Source: Ceratopteris richardii (Eukaryota > Streptophyta > Polypodiopsida > Polypodiales > Pteridaceae). Taken from it: a stretch of DNA of 64,000 bases. Shown piece after piece: positions 43,856 to 57,402 of this stretch. The stretch spans positions 101,707,661 through 101,771,660 of the forward strand of contig CM035428.1 in the NCBI GenBank assembly GCA_020310875.1, written 5' to 3'. The translations under genes and the position numbers were made by a program. Each line of letters opens with the position of its first letter. Within the stretch, counting starts at the first letter, position 1. The notes beneath the pieces were generated by a model that was not told where the DNA came from, did no database searches, and saw only the letters and a list, made by a program, of their open reading frames with translations.

Positions 43856-46189
43856 ATACGTAGATTGTTTTCTATCTCTCGTCTAAACCAAAGAACCTAT
43901 TATTAGGACTTATCAACGTAAAAAAAAACCGCATAATAATCTCTCTTCTACATGCTATGGGTGCGTCTACAACAGTGGGGGGGGGAGAAATCTCCTCTCT
44001 CTCTCTCTTGTACTAGAATAGAGCCTCTCTAGAATATTTCTTTGCCTCCACATCACTACAGTAGCAAGAAGTTCAGAACATCTCTCTCTAGCACGAGAAA
44101 AATCAGAAGAGAAAGTAAAGAGGAAGAATCAATAATATTACTTCCAAGAAAACATTAGGCAATAAAAGAGTACAAGCACATATTTATACTAAATGCTCAC
44201 ACTTGCCCTTTCATCTACACCATTCTTTGACACACACACACACATAGACACCATTCCTTTAGCCACATACTCACTCACCACTCCTTTAATTTCTACTCTA
44301 ACCACACAACTTACCCACATCACTCTTTTATCCACTTTCCACACATACCTCACATTTAAATTTTACTTTAATCCATGTTAAGTGCATAAATTATGCACTC
44401 CACACTTTTAATCACTTTAATTACACATCTTTTATGCACCATTTTTTAAACACTTACTCACACACACCACACATAACTTATCCATTTTTTTTTTCATTTT
44501 TAATTTAATTTTTTCTTAATTTTAATAATTCATTAATAATTTTACTCAAGGTTTACACTATACCTTAATAATTATACATATACACACTATTAAAATAGCT
44601 AATTAAAGCATATACATTGAAACCCTTATACACACTCATATAGTTACTTAAATACCCATATGTTAGTTAAACTCATAGGTTTCTACCCATACCACCCCCA
44701 TACAAATGGGTTCCATTAGACATCTAAATGGCATTTTATGGTAAATCCTAGTGTGGACACATATAATCTTCATCAATTTGTACTTGCAAGCACTTCCAGA
44801 GAGATTAGTTCAAATCAAAGCAATTTATTAAAATATTTGAGAGAGTTTTAGAGATAACCAATCAAAAATGTTTTTAGCCTTCATGAATATCAACTTGAAG
44901 GTGGAAATCTTTCTGACATCCACCCCCACCAAACCTGCACATCGTCCTGATGGGCCAACCTACAAATCAAGGGAAGCAACTTATTGATGATCATCCTGAA
45001 AGCCAACCATATACCAACATCAATTATTTTACAAATAAATTTCAAATTTATCAAATATATCAATCTTTTATGAAAAATGCTCATGAAGTTTACTTAAGTT
45101 CAATCTCGTAACAAAAAGATATCAAATTACAAAGTTAAGCTATTACTTATTTTGTTCAACAAAACATTAATCTAAATTTCATTCATTTATAAACTTTGCA
45201 AAGATCATTATGGAACAAAAATCTTCTTCATCCACTCAAAATCAGGTTTCTTCATATACATGCACTTACATATAGGCAATCAAACATGTCAAAGGAATCA
45301 ACTAAATCTACTCATACAGACATCCGCCTTGTTTGCCCAATTTTTATTCACTAGATGTGTTTGTCACATCTAGCTTTTCTTCAGCTTCAACTTCATACAA
45401 TTATGATTTGTAATCTTTTCATGTAGGTGATAATTATAACTACTTTTTTGGGGTGAAAGAAGGCATAACTTTCGTTCATCATATATTTTTTTCTTTTCTT
45501 TTCTTTTTTCTTTTTTTCTATTTTTACATTCACAAATTTTTTTGTTTTGAAGGGGAAAGGATTAACCCCTTAATCCGAGCTAAGGTTCTAGATGCATGTA
45601 TAAGAAAGACATAGGATTTCACAGACAAGGGTCATGCATCTAGATGCTCATACATATATAGAATTACTTCCATTATTTGAAATGAACTACAAATCCTTCT
45701 GTCCATATCAAATTCCCACTCAATCTATGAACTTAGAAACTTAAATTATGTTTGTTTTCCTACTGTGACTAAATAGATTCTCTTCATAATTTGATAATTC
45801 TCATCCCAAATTATATGATTATATTTTGTTATGAATGAAAATGATATGCATAGATAAAAAGTATAAAAAAATTTAGAACATAGATAAATACAACCTGAAA
45901 TTAACTTCTTCTTCAATCATCTCATCTTCAACTTTATCATAAATTTACCATAAAAATTCTTTAATTTATTTGCTCAAAATCATCTTCAAAGTCCTACTAA
46001 AAATCATCAACATCTAGACATACAAGTAAAATTAATTTGCATAAAACCATACATTTATCTTCATTCTACAAGAGAAAATCCACATTAAAAGAAAAATTCA
46101 TACATCCTTTTCTATTAACATAAATCAATCAAAATTTCATTCATTCTTCATCATACATTAACTCATAAATTTTATCATTCCTTTGTTTA
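43856..46189. other. AT-rich, CA-rich and T-rich non-coding stretch
   Basis: 44190-44500 is rich in CACA/TTTA words. 45470-45545 is a long pyrimidine run. 45558-45575 can form a small hairpin (GGATTAA-CCCC-TTAATCC). No gene is supported. Confidence 0.45.
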
Positions 46190-47540
46190 AACAATTTAAT
46201 CCTTTTGCCCACAATTAAGTTTTTGAGAGGTGTTCCATCCAATTCCCGTAAAGCATACATTCCATTGTCATAAATTTTGAGCACCACATAAGGTCCAAAC
46301 CAATACCATTTAACTTCCTACATGCATCATACTAGGAATCAAATGTACTATCATAAATTAAAACCCAATCATCAATTTGAATTGGCCTTGGCCTTAACCT
46401 ATGCAACTTATCAAAGTATTTCTTATTCTTAATTCGTGATTCTTTTAACTTTGTATTAGCTTCCTCTTTGTTTTCATTTCCTTGCTCAAGCTGCGTAATT
46501 CTTGGAGCCAAAAGATCTTTTGTAGACGGATTGTCATGCCATGGAAGAGTAGACCAAGTAATTATTTAAGTATGAACAAGAAAAATAGGTTTCTAGCAGT
46601 ACATTAACTTCGCTAGCATATACCCAATTGTTGTAGTACAAGTCATTCTATCAGCCCATAATGCAAATGGTAAAAATTTGGCCAATTCTTAAGATCACCA
46701 TTGCAGGCTTTAGAAATTTCCATTATCATTGGGCAATGCCCTCTTTCTATTTTCCCATTAGCCTCAAGGTTATAAGCAGTGGTAAGAGCTAAACAAATCC
46801 CATGCCTACCAAATAAATCTCTAACCTCTTGAGCATCTAATTCACCCCTATCAGCCACTTCTTTCTCAACATAACCAAATCTCGATTATTACATCTTCAA
46901 GTAAAAATTTACAAACATTGAATGTTGTTTTAGATCATAGGGCTCAGCCTTCCACATGGTTCGTAAGGTCTTCTGGTGCAAGTAGTATGTACCTCATCCT
47001 ATCTATACCTTTGGGCATGATCACTAGGTCAACTACCCACTTATAATGTATACATGGTGGATAGGTAGGTTGTAACGGATCCCTATGCTTAATTGATGAA
47101 TGTAATTGACATATATCACAAGAATTCACATAGTCCTTTACATTAACATAGATGTTTGGCCACCAATAACTTTCTCTGATCTTCTCATAAGCCCTTATGT
47201 CCAACCCATAAAGTATCATGCATATTTTTCATGAATTGCATTTGAATTTGTTTAGTTCCTAGTACTCTTTGTGGAAATTTAATTTTCCCCCTTGCATGTC
47301 TCCAAATTAGTCCATCTTTTAAGAAAAAATTGGAAGCTCTTTTTCTAAGATTCTTAAATCTATTTAAAGACCATGCAGGTGATCTAATCAAAGTACTAAG
47401 ATACCTCCCAATGTCTTGCCACTCTCCTTCATCTTCATCAATATTAAATTGTTCATACCCATGCTTGAGAATCATAATTAATTTTGCTTCTTCATCTTCA
47501 TCATACCTAGCTCTAGAAAGCATATCAACAACAGAATTAG
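46190..47540 (-). pseudogene. Ty3/gypsy integrase relic
   Basis: On the minus strand: RNase H/integrase linker (SNSVVDMLSRARY at about 47525), zinc-binding region with H...WVGHKGL and SCDICQLH (47185-47565 and 46944-47219), integrase core (VVDLVIMPKG; then YNLEANGKIERGH at 46643-46858), and a C-terminal GPY/F-like module (WFGPYVVLKIYDNGMYAL with LDGTPLKN and GKRIKLF, about 46190-46320). The family differs from the gypsy at 35429. Stops and frame changes break it. Its right end joins copia sequence at about 47540. Confidence 0.88.
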
Positions 47541-48785
47541 ATTTTGAAAGAACTACCATCAGCACTAGTCAAAATGATCTTACCAACTCCCATAACAGGA
47601 TAAGAGGAGTTGTTGGCACATGTGACAGTATTCCCTGTAGGGGCAGGCTCGAGTGAAGAGAAGAAACTGCATTGTGAGGTAATATGTTTGGTCGCCCCAC
47701 TGTCAAAATACCAAACATCTGAGTCTACTAAAGACATGCACTGCTCATGAGAAGATGGTCAAAATTGCAGACAGTAGTAAACGTCCGTTCTTCTTCCTGC
47801 ACAAGATTAGCAAACTCTATTTTTGGTGTAGAGGCCTCTGCAACAACCCTTCCAGCCTCTTTCTTCTTTGCCTCTTTAGCAGCCAGTTTTGGACAGTTCT
47901 TTATGATATGATCATTCCCTTTACAATACTTACAAAACAATTTCTGCTTTTCATATTTCTTCTCATCTTTATCTTCCCTCTTCGAATGTGCAAAATTAGC
48001 AGATTTCTGCTTACTAGTTGAAGAGCTCCATTTTTCATTGCCCTTCTAACTAGCCAAGAAAGCTTGATTTGCAACTTGCATAATGGATCTGTTCTGCCTA
48101 GATTGATCTTCCTGCAATAGAACAGAGACTAACTCCTCAATGATAAGGCATTTGGATTGCCTTTCATCATCAACCGAAGAGTAGAAGCAAAACTGTGATA
48201 CGAATCAGGAAGACCATTCAGAACGGTCTGCACAAGTGAGCTATCTCGTATAACCTCATCAACAGAAATCAGCTATTCCTTCAAGTCTTTGATCTTCGTT
48301 AGGAAATTGTCCATAGAATCACCTTCATTCATGTGCTCACTCTCCAACTGTTTTCGGAGGTAAGCAACACGAGCCTCATTCCTAGCTTGGTACAATGTGG
48401 TAAGTGTATCCCAAGCATCTTTAGCTATTTTGCAAGAGCGAATGTGAGGACTAATGGCACGTTTGACAGACAAAGCTATCAATGCATGTGCGTGGGCATC
48501 TCTACCATCCCAACGAATTTGCTCTGCAATAGGTGCAGCAAAAACCGCAGCACGAACTGGAATATGCAAAATATCACCATCTTTGACACCTTCTGCATCA
48601 GCTTGAGTACCTACAAGTGTAACAGTTGTAGGTGTGATATGATGTTTTTCGACACCTTGCACAATGTCCCACAATCCTTTTGCAACCAACACATGTCGCA
48701 TCATATAAGCCCATAATGGGTAGTTGGTACCATCCAACTTATCCTCAACAGCCAACATACGGAATACATCACTACTTTCAGCCAT
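47541..48785 (-). pseudogene. Copia element 4 gag-protease
   Basis: Gag begins MAESSDVFRMLAVEDKLDGT at 48785 with the UBN2-like copia gag region (LWDIVQGVEKH; AKDAWDTLTTLYQ) down to 48273. After stops, a zinc knuckle CKYCKGNDHIIKNC appears at 47880-47935. The protease start reads WYFDSGATKHITSQ at 47660-47715, with an intact D-S-G. Stops near 48270 and 48050, and the truncation at 47540, make it non-functional. Confidence 0.9.
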
Positions 48786-49136
48786 GGCCGGTGACTAAAA
48801 TACCTTGATGTAGAAAATTGATTGTATCTCAAAAAGTTGAACAAAACTGCCCAGACGAATTTAGACCTGTACGAGACTTCGAGATGCTTATATTGGTGAA
48901 TAGAAACTGGTATATACCTTTGGTACAAAAAGATGAAATAGCCTGCACAAGCACTCTGATAGTGCATTTGGAGGTGGAAATGAGCTCAGATCGCGATTTC
49001 GGCACCACATAGCAAAGTTGTTTTGATCTCGAAAACACGCTGAGTATGCTCACCAAAATTCGTGCGATTCTGAGACTGCAAATGGAGGATTGTCGATGAC
49101 GCCCTAGATGAAGCGACAACCTAATCTGATACCAAT

Positions 49137-49375
49137 TGTTGGAGATACACATCTGAGAAAGCACGCAGACAGCACAAGGAAGAAGAAGAAGCTTGGATCA
49201 CAACACACTATACTGAATGTATTACTAGAGAATGTACAAAGATAAGTAGCCCATTAGGGCAATAGGAGTATATACAAGCCGGGGGAAAAAACCTCCTAAA
49301 GAGGGAGAAAAGTGCTCCAACAGACCTAGAGTGTTCACACACATCACTACCTAAAAATATCAACATTACTCCATG
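49137..49375 (-). repeat. 5' LTR of copia element 4
   Basis: 239 bp with TGTTGG/CAACA ends, beside the primer site. It resembles the reverse complement of 60468-60692 over its length (shared GATAAGTA, GGAAAAAACCTCCTAAAG-like and GTGTTCACACACATCACTACCTAAA segments). Confidence 0.85.
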
Positions 49376-49764
49376 AGAACTTCCCATTCCACAAGGTAGA
49401 CAAATATTGGCAAGAAAGAAAATAAAACACAACCTCTTGATATATTTATTGTTCCAAACACATAGACAATTGATCTCCTTGTTATTTTGATTTCCATATT
49501 CAGACATGAAAGAATAAAATAGATTTCTCAAGGCTCAACATATATACTTCCACATCATTTGATACTACAAATATATGAGAAGCATTTTTCCATACCGCAA
49601 TTGATATTCACAAAGATCTTCCAATTGCCACTTAAAGAATATGACCTCAACCATTCATAAATATGAACAAAACCACACGCCTATCAGAATAGAGCAGAAT
49701 GTGGATATAGATAGGCACAAATAAATTTATACTCTAATGAACGAAGTATTACATAAGTGTATGT

Positions 49765-52300
49765 TTACGAAGTTGGTTGATCATGTGGCTGCTTAGCCTC
49801 ATGCATTAAATCATCTTCATGCTCTTGGGAAATCTCACTATTCTTTACTTTAGCCAAAATTGTCTCTTCAAGGTTAGCCATGTCTTGTGGCTCCTCTGCT
49901 AAAGGTGGCATTGGTTCCATTAAGGTAGGCAAGAATCTTTCTATGTCATCAATTTATTTTTTACCATCCTCTTGGTCCTTGTCCAACACTCATCCAGACC
50001 ATTAATTCGCATTCTAACAAAGTTTAATTGGGCCTCATCTTTCTCTACAGCTATGCAATGGTTGAATATTTTGAGTGCACATGTCAGTATTGTCCCTGAA
50101 AACAAATAGATCAATTAAAGGTGATTGAAAAAGAGATGTGCATGAGCAACATTTCAAATACAATAACTTGTGCTAGAAAATAATTCGAGGACATAATCAT
50201 CATCATTAGAGAACAATTGGATCAAACTCATTACAATATTTTGGGGCTTCTCATAACAATTGACCAATGTCTTGTCCCTTGCCACATGATGAAGCTTCTT
50301 TGTAAGTGCACAGAACATTAGTACATTTGAAATTCTGTTCTCATTGCAATGTTCCCTCACCCTCATTTTACTGACTTCATCATAATAAACGACTATCAAG
50401 CACTCATTCACAATACCAAACCTATGGCTTGGGGTGTGATTTACATTTGTCTTTACCCTATGAATATTACTGTAACTAAAAGTGTACATGTGATTTCACC
50501 ACAAATGAAAAAACAAAGAACAAAATGAAGGTCCTAGAACTACCATGTAAGGCACTCTACATTATCATACCTTGACGTCAATATTGTTGAAATGGAGAAG
50601 GATTGGCCCCTGAAATTTAAATTAACGATCCTCTACAATGGTGACATGGTCGATTCAACAAAATCTTTTACCATCTCGCATATCTCTAGGTGCTTGAATG
50701 ACTCATCATTATTAATGGACCCAATCATTCTAAACTCATATGGGATATCTACTATCAAAAGGAAAAAGTATTTCCTAGGAACTATTGTTCAACTATTATT
50801 TAGATCCTCAAAATACACTGCAATACAATGCCTAAAGAGGTTCTATGCGGTTCAAAAAACATTTTAGTCTAGAGGAAACATCTTCAAACTCCATCTACTT
50901 AGCCTTTATGTTGGTTTTCTCATGCCTTTCCCTTTGGAAATGCATGAGAAAGGTAGCATGATAATCCTTGTTGGCCTCATCAATCTTCTTATTTCATCGT
51001 TTCTATAAGGAAACAAAGATTATCAATTCTATCATTGATTCAAAGTGCAACATAAATGAATGATTCTGATATATGGCATCAAATACATGGATAAAGTCTT
51101 TGATAGGAATTGAACCCATAACAAAACGTGGCCAACAATGCCTAAAATTGGAATTCTATTTAAATTCAATGCCCAACATTGAGATTTAGAATATCTATTC
51201 CCATATCTGGATTCCTAGCATCAAATAGCACCAACTATATAGAGAAACATGATCATACTAAATATGTATAAAATGAGAGCTCATCCAATCCTAGAAGAAT
51301 GTAATAAATTCAAATAATGCTTTATGTGAGGAGGTGTTCAAGTATTTTGCTTGGACTTCATTCCACGTGAAACACCCAAGCCTCCTCATCATGACCTCCT
51401 AAATCCTCATAATAATCCTTATGAGTACATTGAGATGTTTCAAACCACATGATGAGTTATTGAGAAATTAATGGAAAACACTTCTTAAGTCAACCGTGCC
51501 TACTTCTTTAGCTAGACCATCTTCTCAAGGATGAATTCTCTTGAAATAAACCTTCGTAATGTGGAAATTATAAGATTATCCTCCTTGATGCTTGCAGAGG
51601 TCTCCAAGGAGTGAGATTCATGTCCTCAACAACTTCTTCACTAGAGAGTTTTGACCTCTTTCCTTTTCCCTTTAAATCCACTTGAGGGTCTATCTTTTTC
51701 TTTTGTTTTTTACCTTTCACCTCCTCATTCTCCCACATGGTGAATATCTACTCCACGAGCTCCTATACTTCCCTTGTCCTGAAGGTGAGTTGGAAGAATG
51801 GTTCAAACTTCATAAGTTCATTTGACTTCACACTATCATCGATAAAAATCCCAACCTCTATCAGGAACTGCTTCTTCAGGTTAGGACGGATCGTATCACC
51901 ATCTTGTCTAAGTGCAACAACATACTCATGATGAAAAAAATGTATACGATCAATGGATGACATCATTTTCCTGTAGTTATTGTCATTATTGTGATCCCAA
52001 GCTAGGAGATTTCCCTCCTCTATAGCTAAACCAACATAGATCTTACACTCTACATACTTGAAGAAGTATGTAGTTGGTTGTTCTTTAACTAGTTTTCTTG
52101 AAGGATCTATAGAGTGTGATCATCCAATAGCATAATGTGTGTAGTCCTCATATAAGCGTTTATTGAACTCCTCAGCCAAACTACACATTGAATGACCATT
52201 GCTGAAAATGGCACAATAGTTACATGGTTTGATTTTCCTTTTCTTTTTGAGATTCTACACATGGAGGTTATGGGGCTCCCTTATCTTGAGGCCTCCTCCC
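49765..52300 (-). pseudogene. Beta-class N4/N6 DNA-methyltransferase-like gene, 3' part, decayed
   Basis: Minus-strand exon-like segments in order: a zinc-finger-like CNYCAIFSNGHSMC (52183-52224), then a long coherent stretch to about 51763 (EEGNLLAWDHNND; one TGA). A DIPY box follows (about 50738-50749), in the place of catalytic motif IV (DPPY). Next is an exon reading YEKPQNIVMSLIQLF and DDYVLELFSST (to 50168), matching the S-adenosylmethionine motif I (VLDxFxGxGT). An intron-like gap with GT..TTTTCAG ends spans 50096-50167. The final exon has HCIAVEKDEAQLNFVRMRI and an acidic tail ending in TAA at 49765-49767. Motif IV preceding motif I is the beta-class order of N6_N4_Mtase enzymes. Stops, at least one frameshift and F-S-S-T for F-x-G-x-G show decay. 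Further 5' sequence lies at 58466-58870 beyond a copia insertion. Target unknown. Confidence 0.6.
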
Positions 52301-52600
52301 TTTAAGTGGGTCTATGGGTGGTCTATGGATGATGGTAATGAGAAGGTGGAATAGTTGTTGCTTCCTCAAAAGCTTTCTCTTGAAAATATCCTCTCTCAAT
52401 TTACTTTGCCTAGTTAGCAAGATTTTAGATGCAAGTTCTCCACTAGGGGAAACAGTCTCATCCTAGAAGTTTGAGCTTTGTGTTAAGTCTTCATTTGTAT
52501 GCTTCCTCATCTTCTCTTAGGGCTTCTTCTGTATCGACTACTTACCCTTTCACTTCACATGCATCCAATTCAACTTGTATGTTGGCATGATGTTTCCTTG

Positions 52601-53647
52601 TGTTAGAACATCAAGATTACACTATGCTTGAGGTGAATTTGATTTACGTCAAAAGCTATTGCTTGGATTACATCCAAAGAATGTCCATGGAAGCGTTCTT
52701 TTGCCTATGCTCATTTATTGTATTTGTTAAAAAGATTTTTCATGTATCTTTTACCATTGTAAAAGCCTAGAGCTTTACACATGTAAAAGTAGAAAAAGAG
52801 ATCTCATTTTCCATGAATTTGAGGTGGTTGAGTTGCAGTCAATGAATCAATCAATCACCTAAAAGTAGATCAAAGTAGATCTTCACTTTTCCTACATTGT
52901 AGGAAAGTGAATTGATTCCATCCAACAACTAATCCTACCTTCATTTGAATTCAAAATCCACTTTGTAGAAGTCACGGATCACTTCAAGAGCCTATATAAA
53001 GACTTAAAATCACTTGTACATTACATGGACGCAATATACATACACTTGTGGCCATCATTCTCTTGCTCCTTCATTTTTTTGCATCATCTACTTCAACAAC
53101 AGTAAGCTTGCAGAGGCTGCAGCTCTCTCTACAAAGGTCCAAATTGACTGAATGAGCATTCCAAAGCATTTGGTTCCACAGATTGGGAAAAATCTTAGTT
53201 TTCCTCTCTCGAGGTCTATCTTTGTGCATTCTTGAAAAATAGGAAGTACCACTGTTGAGTGTCTGATTCATTCCAAAAGCCAATTTTGTTTATTTCTTGT
53301 AATCTTATGCATTTTATACACTCAACCCTATGTTTATCACTCCTCCAAAAGGATGTTTACTAATTGTAATCGCCCTAGTCGCTATGAGCATTTGAAGTTC
53401 ATTGTCTCATCCATAGATAGTAAGTTTTTTGAGCTGTTCAATGTGCAAACCTATCTATTTTGTATTGACTCTTTCTCCTTGATGTTCCAAAGTACATGGT
53501 GCATTTTATTACATTTATCACATTCCTATAAGGTTTATTTCAGTCTCCATAAGCTTAAGGGCTGGTCTTCTGCCAATTGGCTGGACCGAACTTTGTTGTT
53601 TTGCAACTCACTTTTATACCTCCTACAAGCTTCTCGAAGTTCTTTTA
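52601..53647 (+). repeat. 5' LTR of copia element 5
   Basis: 1047 bp, TGTTAGAAC...CTTTTA (terminal CA mutated to TA), adjacent to the primer site at 53649. Confidence 0.93.
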
Positions 53648-53648
53648 G

Positions 53649-53660
53649 TGGTATTAGAGC
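53649..53660 (+). other. Primer-binding site of copia element 5
   Basis: TGGTATTAGAGC matches the initiator-Met tRNA complement with one C-to-T change. Confidence 0.85.
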
Positions 53661-53669
53661 TAGATCAAG

Positions 53670-56600
53670 ATGGGTGATGGATTTCCCTCAATGATTCAGA
53701 AGCTTGATCAACACAACTATGTAGATTGGAAAATCAGAATGGAGGCCTATTTGCAAGGTAGAAATCTTTATGGAATTGTACCAAGTGGTGAAGTTATGCC
53801 TATTCCAAGATCCAAAGGAGGACCTACACAAGAGGAGATAGATAAGCTCACACTTTGGTGCACAAGGGATGATCAAGCAAGGTCTTACATACTAAACTCT
53901 ATCTCTCACTTTCTCTTACCACATATTTGAGGATGGAAGGCATCTCAAGAGACTTCGGATGCCCTAGAGACTTTCTTTTCTGCTAGTAGCAAAGCTAGAA
54001 AGAATCATCTTTGGAACGAGTTCAACCAAATGAAGAAGACACCTAAACAAACCATCAAAGAGTTTATTACCAAGGTCAAGGAGTTTGTTGATCAGTTGTA
54101 TCCATTGGAGAGCTAACTAAAGACTAGGCTATCATGAGGAAAATTCAAAATGGGACTCAAAGTGATAAGCAATGGAAATCCTTCACCATAGCTTATGATC
54201 TCATCATGGATGTGAAAACTCAAGACTTCAGCATCTTTCTTGGACAACTCTTCAATCAAGATTCCACCAATAGCATAAAGGAAGGTAAATCCTATCATAA
54301 TAATTCAACTAGTGCTCTATATGCAGATAAGAAGGACAAGAAGTTAAAAGGCAAGAATAAGGAAGAAGATGAAAATGAGACTTCCCAAGCCAACTTCACA
54401 AGCAAGAGCAAGTGAAAACGGAAGAAGAAAGGACCAAAGCATGACAAAGCCAATGGTCAGAATGTTCAACCTTGTGTCACCTATGATAAGACCAACCACA
54501 CCACTTAGAATTGCTAGTTCAATGGGAAGACCCAGAAAGGTAGTGGAAGATGTGGATATGGTAGCAATAGAGGCAGAGGTGGACACAACTTCAATAATAA
54601 CAATAGAGGCCATAATAGAAGGGACTTCAACAATTATTCAAAAGATCAAGCACATAAAGACTTATTTCTTATAATGAATCTAAGCCACAAAGAAGGTAAA
54701 CAAGATGATCATTTGTTCTATATATATTCAAGATGTTCAAATCATGTTGCACGCAACATGGCTCCTCTATCGGATTTGGAAAGTCCAAAGCATAGACATG
54801 AAGTTCAAACAAGGTTGACACAAAGCACAATGTGGAGAAGATTAGTGATGTCAAAGTTTCCAATGGCAAGAAAAACATTCTAAGTAAGGTTCTCTATGTG
54901 CCCACTATCACTAAAAACCTAATAAATGTAGGCCAAATAGTTGAAAAAGTCTTGCAAGTTAGGCTCACCCAACATGGAGCTTTTATGGAAGATCCATGTC
55001 AAGGCATCAAGAAGATGTCCAGAGGTGAGAAGCATGGTAGCCTCTTTACATTTGAAGTAGGAGAAACCAAGAACATAGCTCTATTCACTTTTGGGTCTCG
55101 AACCCTAAGTGAGCTTGAAGTCTTGCATAAGAGACTTGCTCATGTGAATGAAAGAACATTGAAGGATATATGTAGGGATAAAAGTGTTATTGGACTACCA
55201 AACATATCAAAGAAACACATGATCCACATGTGTGATGCACGTTAGATAGGAAAGATACAAAGACAACCATTCAACCATTACATCCACAACAACTTATTGG
55301 ACTTAGTACATACAAATGTATGGGGCAAAGTCAAGAACCTTCATTGGCAGGATCAAGGTATTATTTCTCATTTATTGATGACCACAGTACATGGACTATT
55401 CTATACTTCATCAATAGTAAGAATGAAGTGTTTATTGCTTCAAAAGTATCTAGCACATCTGGAGAATCATACAAGTAGATCACTCAAGAAGCGTAGATCT
55501 CAAGGAGGGGGAGACTACTTCTCCAAAGATTTTGATGAGTTCTTGCAGGATAAAGGTATCCAAAGGGAAGTGACTACTACATACTCGCCTTAACTGAATG
55601 GAATTGTAGAGAGAAGAAAACAAGACATTGGTTGGATAAGCGAGGACAATGCTTGAAGAGAAGAGGTTGCCACATTATCTATGGGCAAAGACTATTTCAA
55701 CTATTGTATATCTTGTCAATAGACCACCATCCAGATCACTTCAAGGTATGACTCCTTATGAAGCATAGCATGGAAGAAAAATATAGTCTCAGACATTGCA
55801 AGCTGTTTGGTTGTTTAGCTTATGTTCATGTACCATCACAAACAAGAGGTAATCTAGATGAAAGGGCAACAAGGGCATTGTTTATTGGTTGCAACTTAAC
55901 TTAGAGGATTACAAGTTCTATAATCCTTCAACCAAGCAATTCACTACAAGTAGAGATGTTGTGTTTGAAGAACACAGGTCTTGGTATGATGAAAACAAAC
56001 AAAAGGTAACTCTACCAAATGATCTTGATTTTGATTCTCATCAATTAGGAAGCAAGCATGATACACAAGTCCAACATCCAAGAAGTGATATGCATCATGA
56101 CCAAGAGGAAAGGGAAAAGGATTAAAAACTATGGAAGTCAAGAGGCAAAGCAAAGATGCACTGGTGTGGAGAATGCTCTAAGCAAGCTCCTAGAAGATCA
56201 ACAAGAGAGAAGAAACAACTCAAAAGGTATGGACATGATTCCACATTTCTTATAAAGCATTCAATCTACTTGGCAAAAGACTCAATTTTAGAGGAACCCT
56301 CAACCTATGAAGAGGCAAAGAGAAACGATAATTGGGAAAAGGCCATGAAAGAAGAAATAGATGCATTGAAGGAGATGGACACTTGGGATTTGGTTCCAAT
56401 GCCATCCAATCAAAAGGTAATTGATTGTAGATGGGTGTATAAAGTTAAAAGAACTCATATGGATCAGTTTGCAGGTACAAGGGAAGATTAGTTGCCAAAG
56501 AATACTCACACATACATGGTATAGACTATGAGGAAACATTCTCACCAGTTGCAAAGATGACTACAATCAGAACATTGATAAGTGTAGTGGTTGCAAGAAA

Positions 56601-57370
56601 TTGGAGAATCTTGCAAATGGAGAACACTAAACCTGCAAGTACACCTTTAGAGATGAATCATAAACTTAGTGTTTATGAAGGTGAGAAAATTGAAGGCATT
56701 AGAGAATATCAAATCTTGGTAAGATAGGTTTATTTTTGCTACTCATACAAGAGAAGTCATCTCATATAGTGTAGGAGTGCTAAGCCAATTCATGCACTCT
56801 CCAAGAAGATCACACATGGATGCAGCTAAGAGAGTACTTAAGTATCTCAAAGGTACAATCAATGAAGGTATATTCTATCCTTACTCTTCAGCTTTGGACA
56901 TTAAAATCTATTCAAATGCAGATTGGGCAAGAGCTAAGGATGATAGAAGAAGTACATCTTGTTACTTAGCATTTGCAGGTTCAAAGCTAGTGTCATGGAG
57001 TTCCAAGAAGAAACCAACAGTGGCTTAATCCTCAACAAAAGTAGAGTACAAAGGTTTGACGATAGTAGCTCAAGTGAGAATATGGTTAAAAGCATTATAT
57101 AGAGATTTGGGACTTGTGAGTTCCAAACCTCACATATTTGGAGATAATGTAACTTCCATGCATCTAGCAGCAAACCTTATTTTCCATGCAAGTACCAAAT
57201 ACATACAAGTTCATTACCACTTTATTAGGGAGAAGCTCATGGCAAAGAAGATTGAGATTTCCTTTGTTCCAATTGAAAAGCAAGTAGCAGATATGACGAC
57301 AAAGTCACTTGATGGAATGAAGCTGTGTAGATTCAAAGCTATGGCATGTATTCAACCTATTAAAGAATGA
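53670..57370 (+). pseudogene. Copia element 5 gag-pol, RT core deleted
   Basis: Gag starts MGDGFPSMIQKLDQHNYVDW at 53670, close to copia element 2. A decayed zinc knuckle lies near 54465-54515. The protease reads FYIYSRCSNHVA, with the catalytic D-S-G lost. GAG-pre-integrase and integrase follow (HKRLAHVNERT; then DKGIQREVTTTYSP near 55545-55593). The IN-RT linker and RT start (KEMDTWDLVPMPSN; DYEETFSPVAKMTTIRTLIS near 56526-56580) jump at about 56618 from ILQM to NTKPASTPLE, which normally lies after the RT catalytic domain. YVDD is therefore gone. RNase H remains (LSQFMHSPRRSHMDAAKRVL; VHYHFIREKL; ADMTTKSLDG). At least six stops or frameshifts. Confidence 0.92.
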
Positions 57371-57402
57371 AGAATCAAGCATAATTTAGCTTCAGGGGAA
57401 GC

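Larger units (their letters stand above)
47540..49375 (-). mobile_element. Copia element 4, 5' half with short LTR
   Basis: The 5' LTR is 49137-49375 (239 bp, TGTTGG...CAACA). It is followed on the minus strand by a primer site (TGGTATCAGATT, 49125-49136) and gag-protease coding sequence. The element is truncated in the protease region at about 47540, where gypsy sequence takes over. No 3' LTR is present beside it, but a related LTR lies at 60468-60692. Confidence 0.88.

Noticed and set aside
49765..52300. MT-A70 (METTL3/14-type) RNA methyltransferase
   Set aside because: The KP..IV..LIQLFS....VLELFSxT block followed by HCIAVEKDEAQ fits N6_N4_Mtase better than the MT-A70 C-terminus, which would show a DPPW box and a KLELFAR-type ending.
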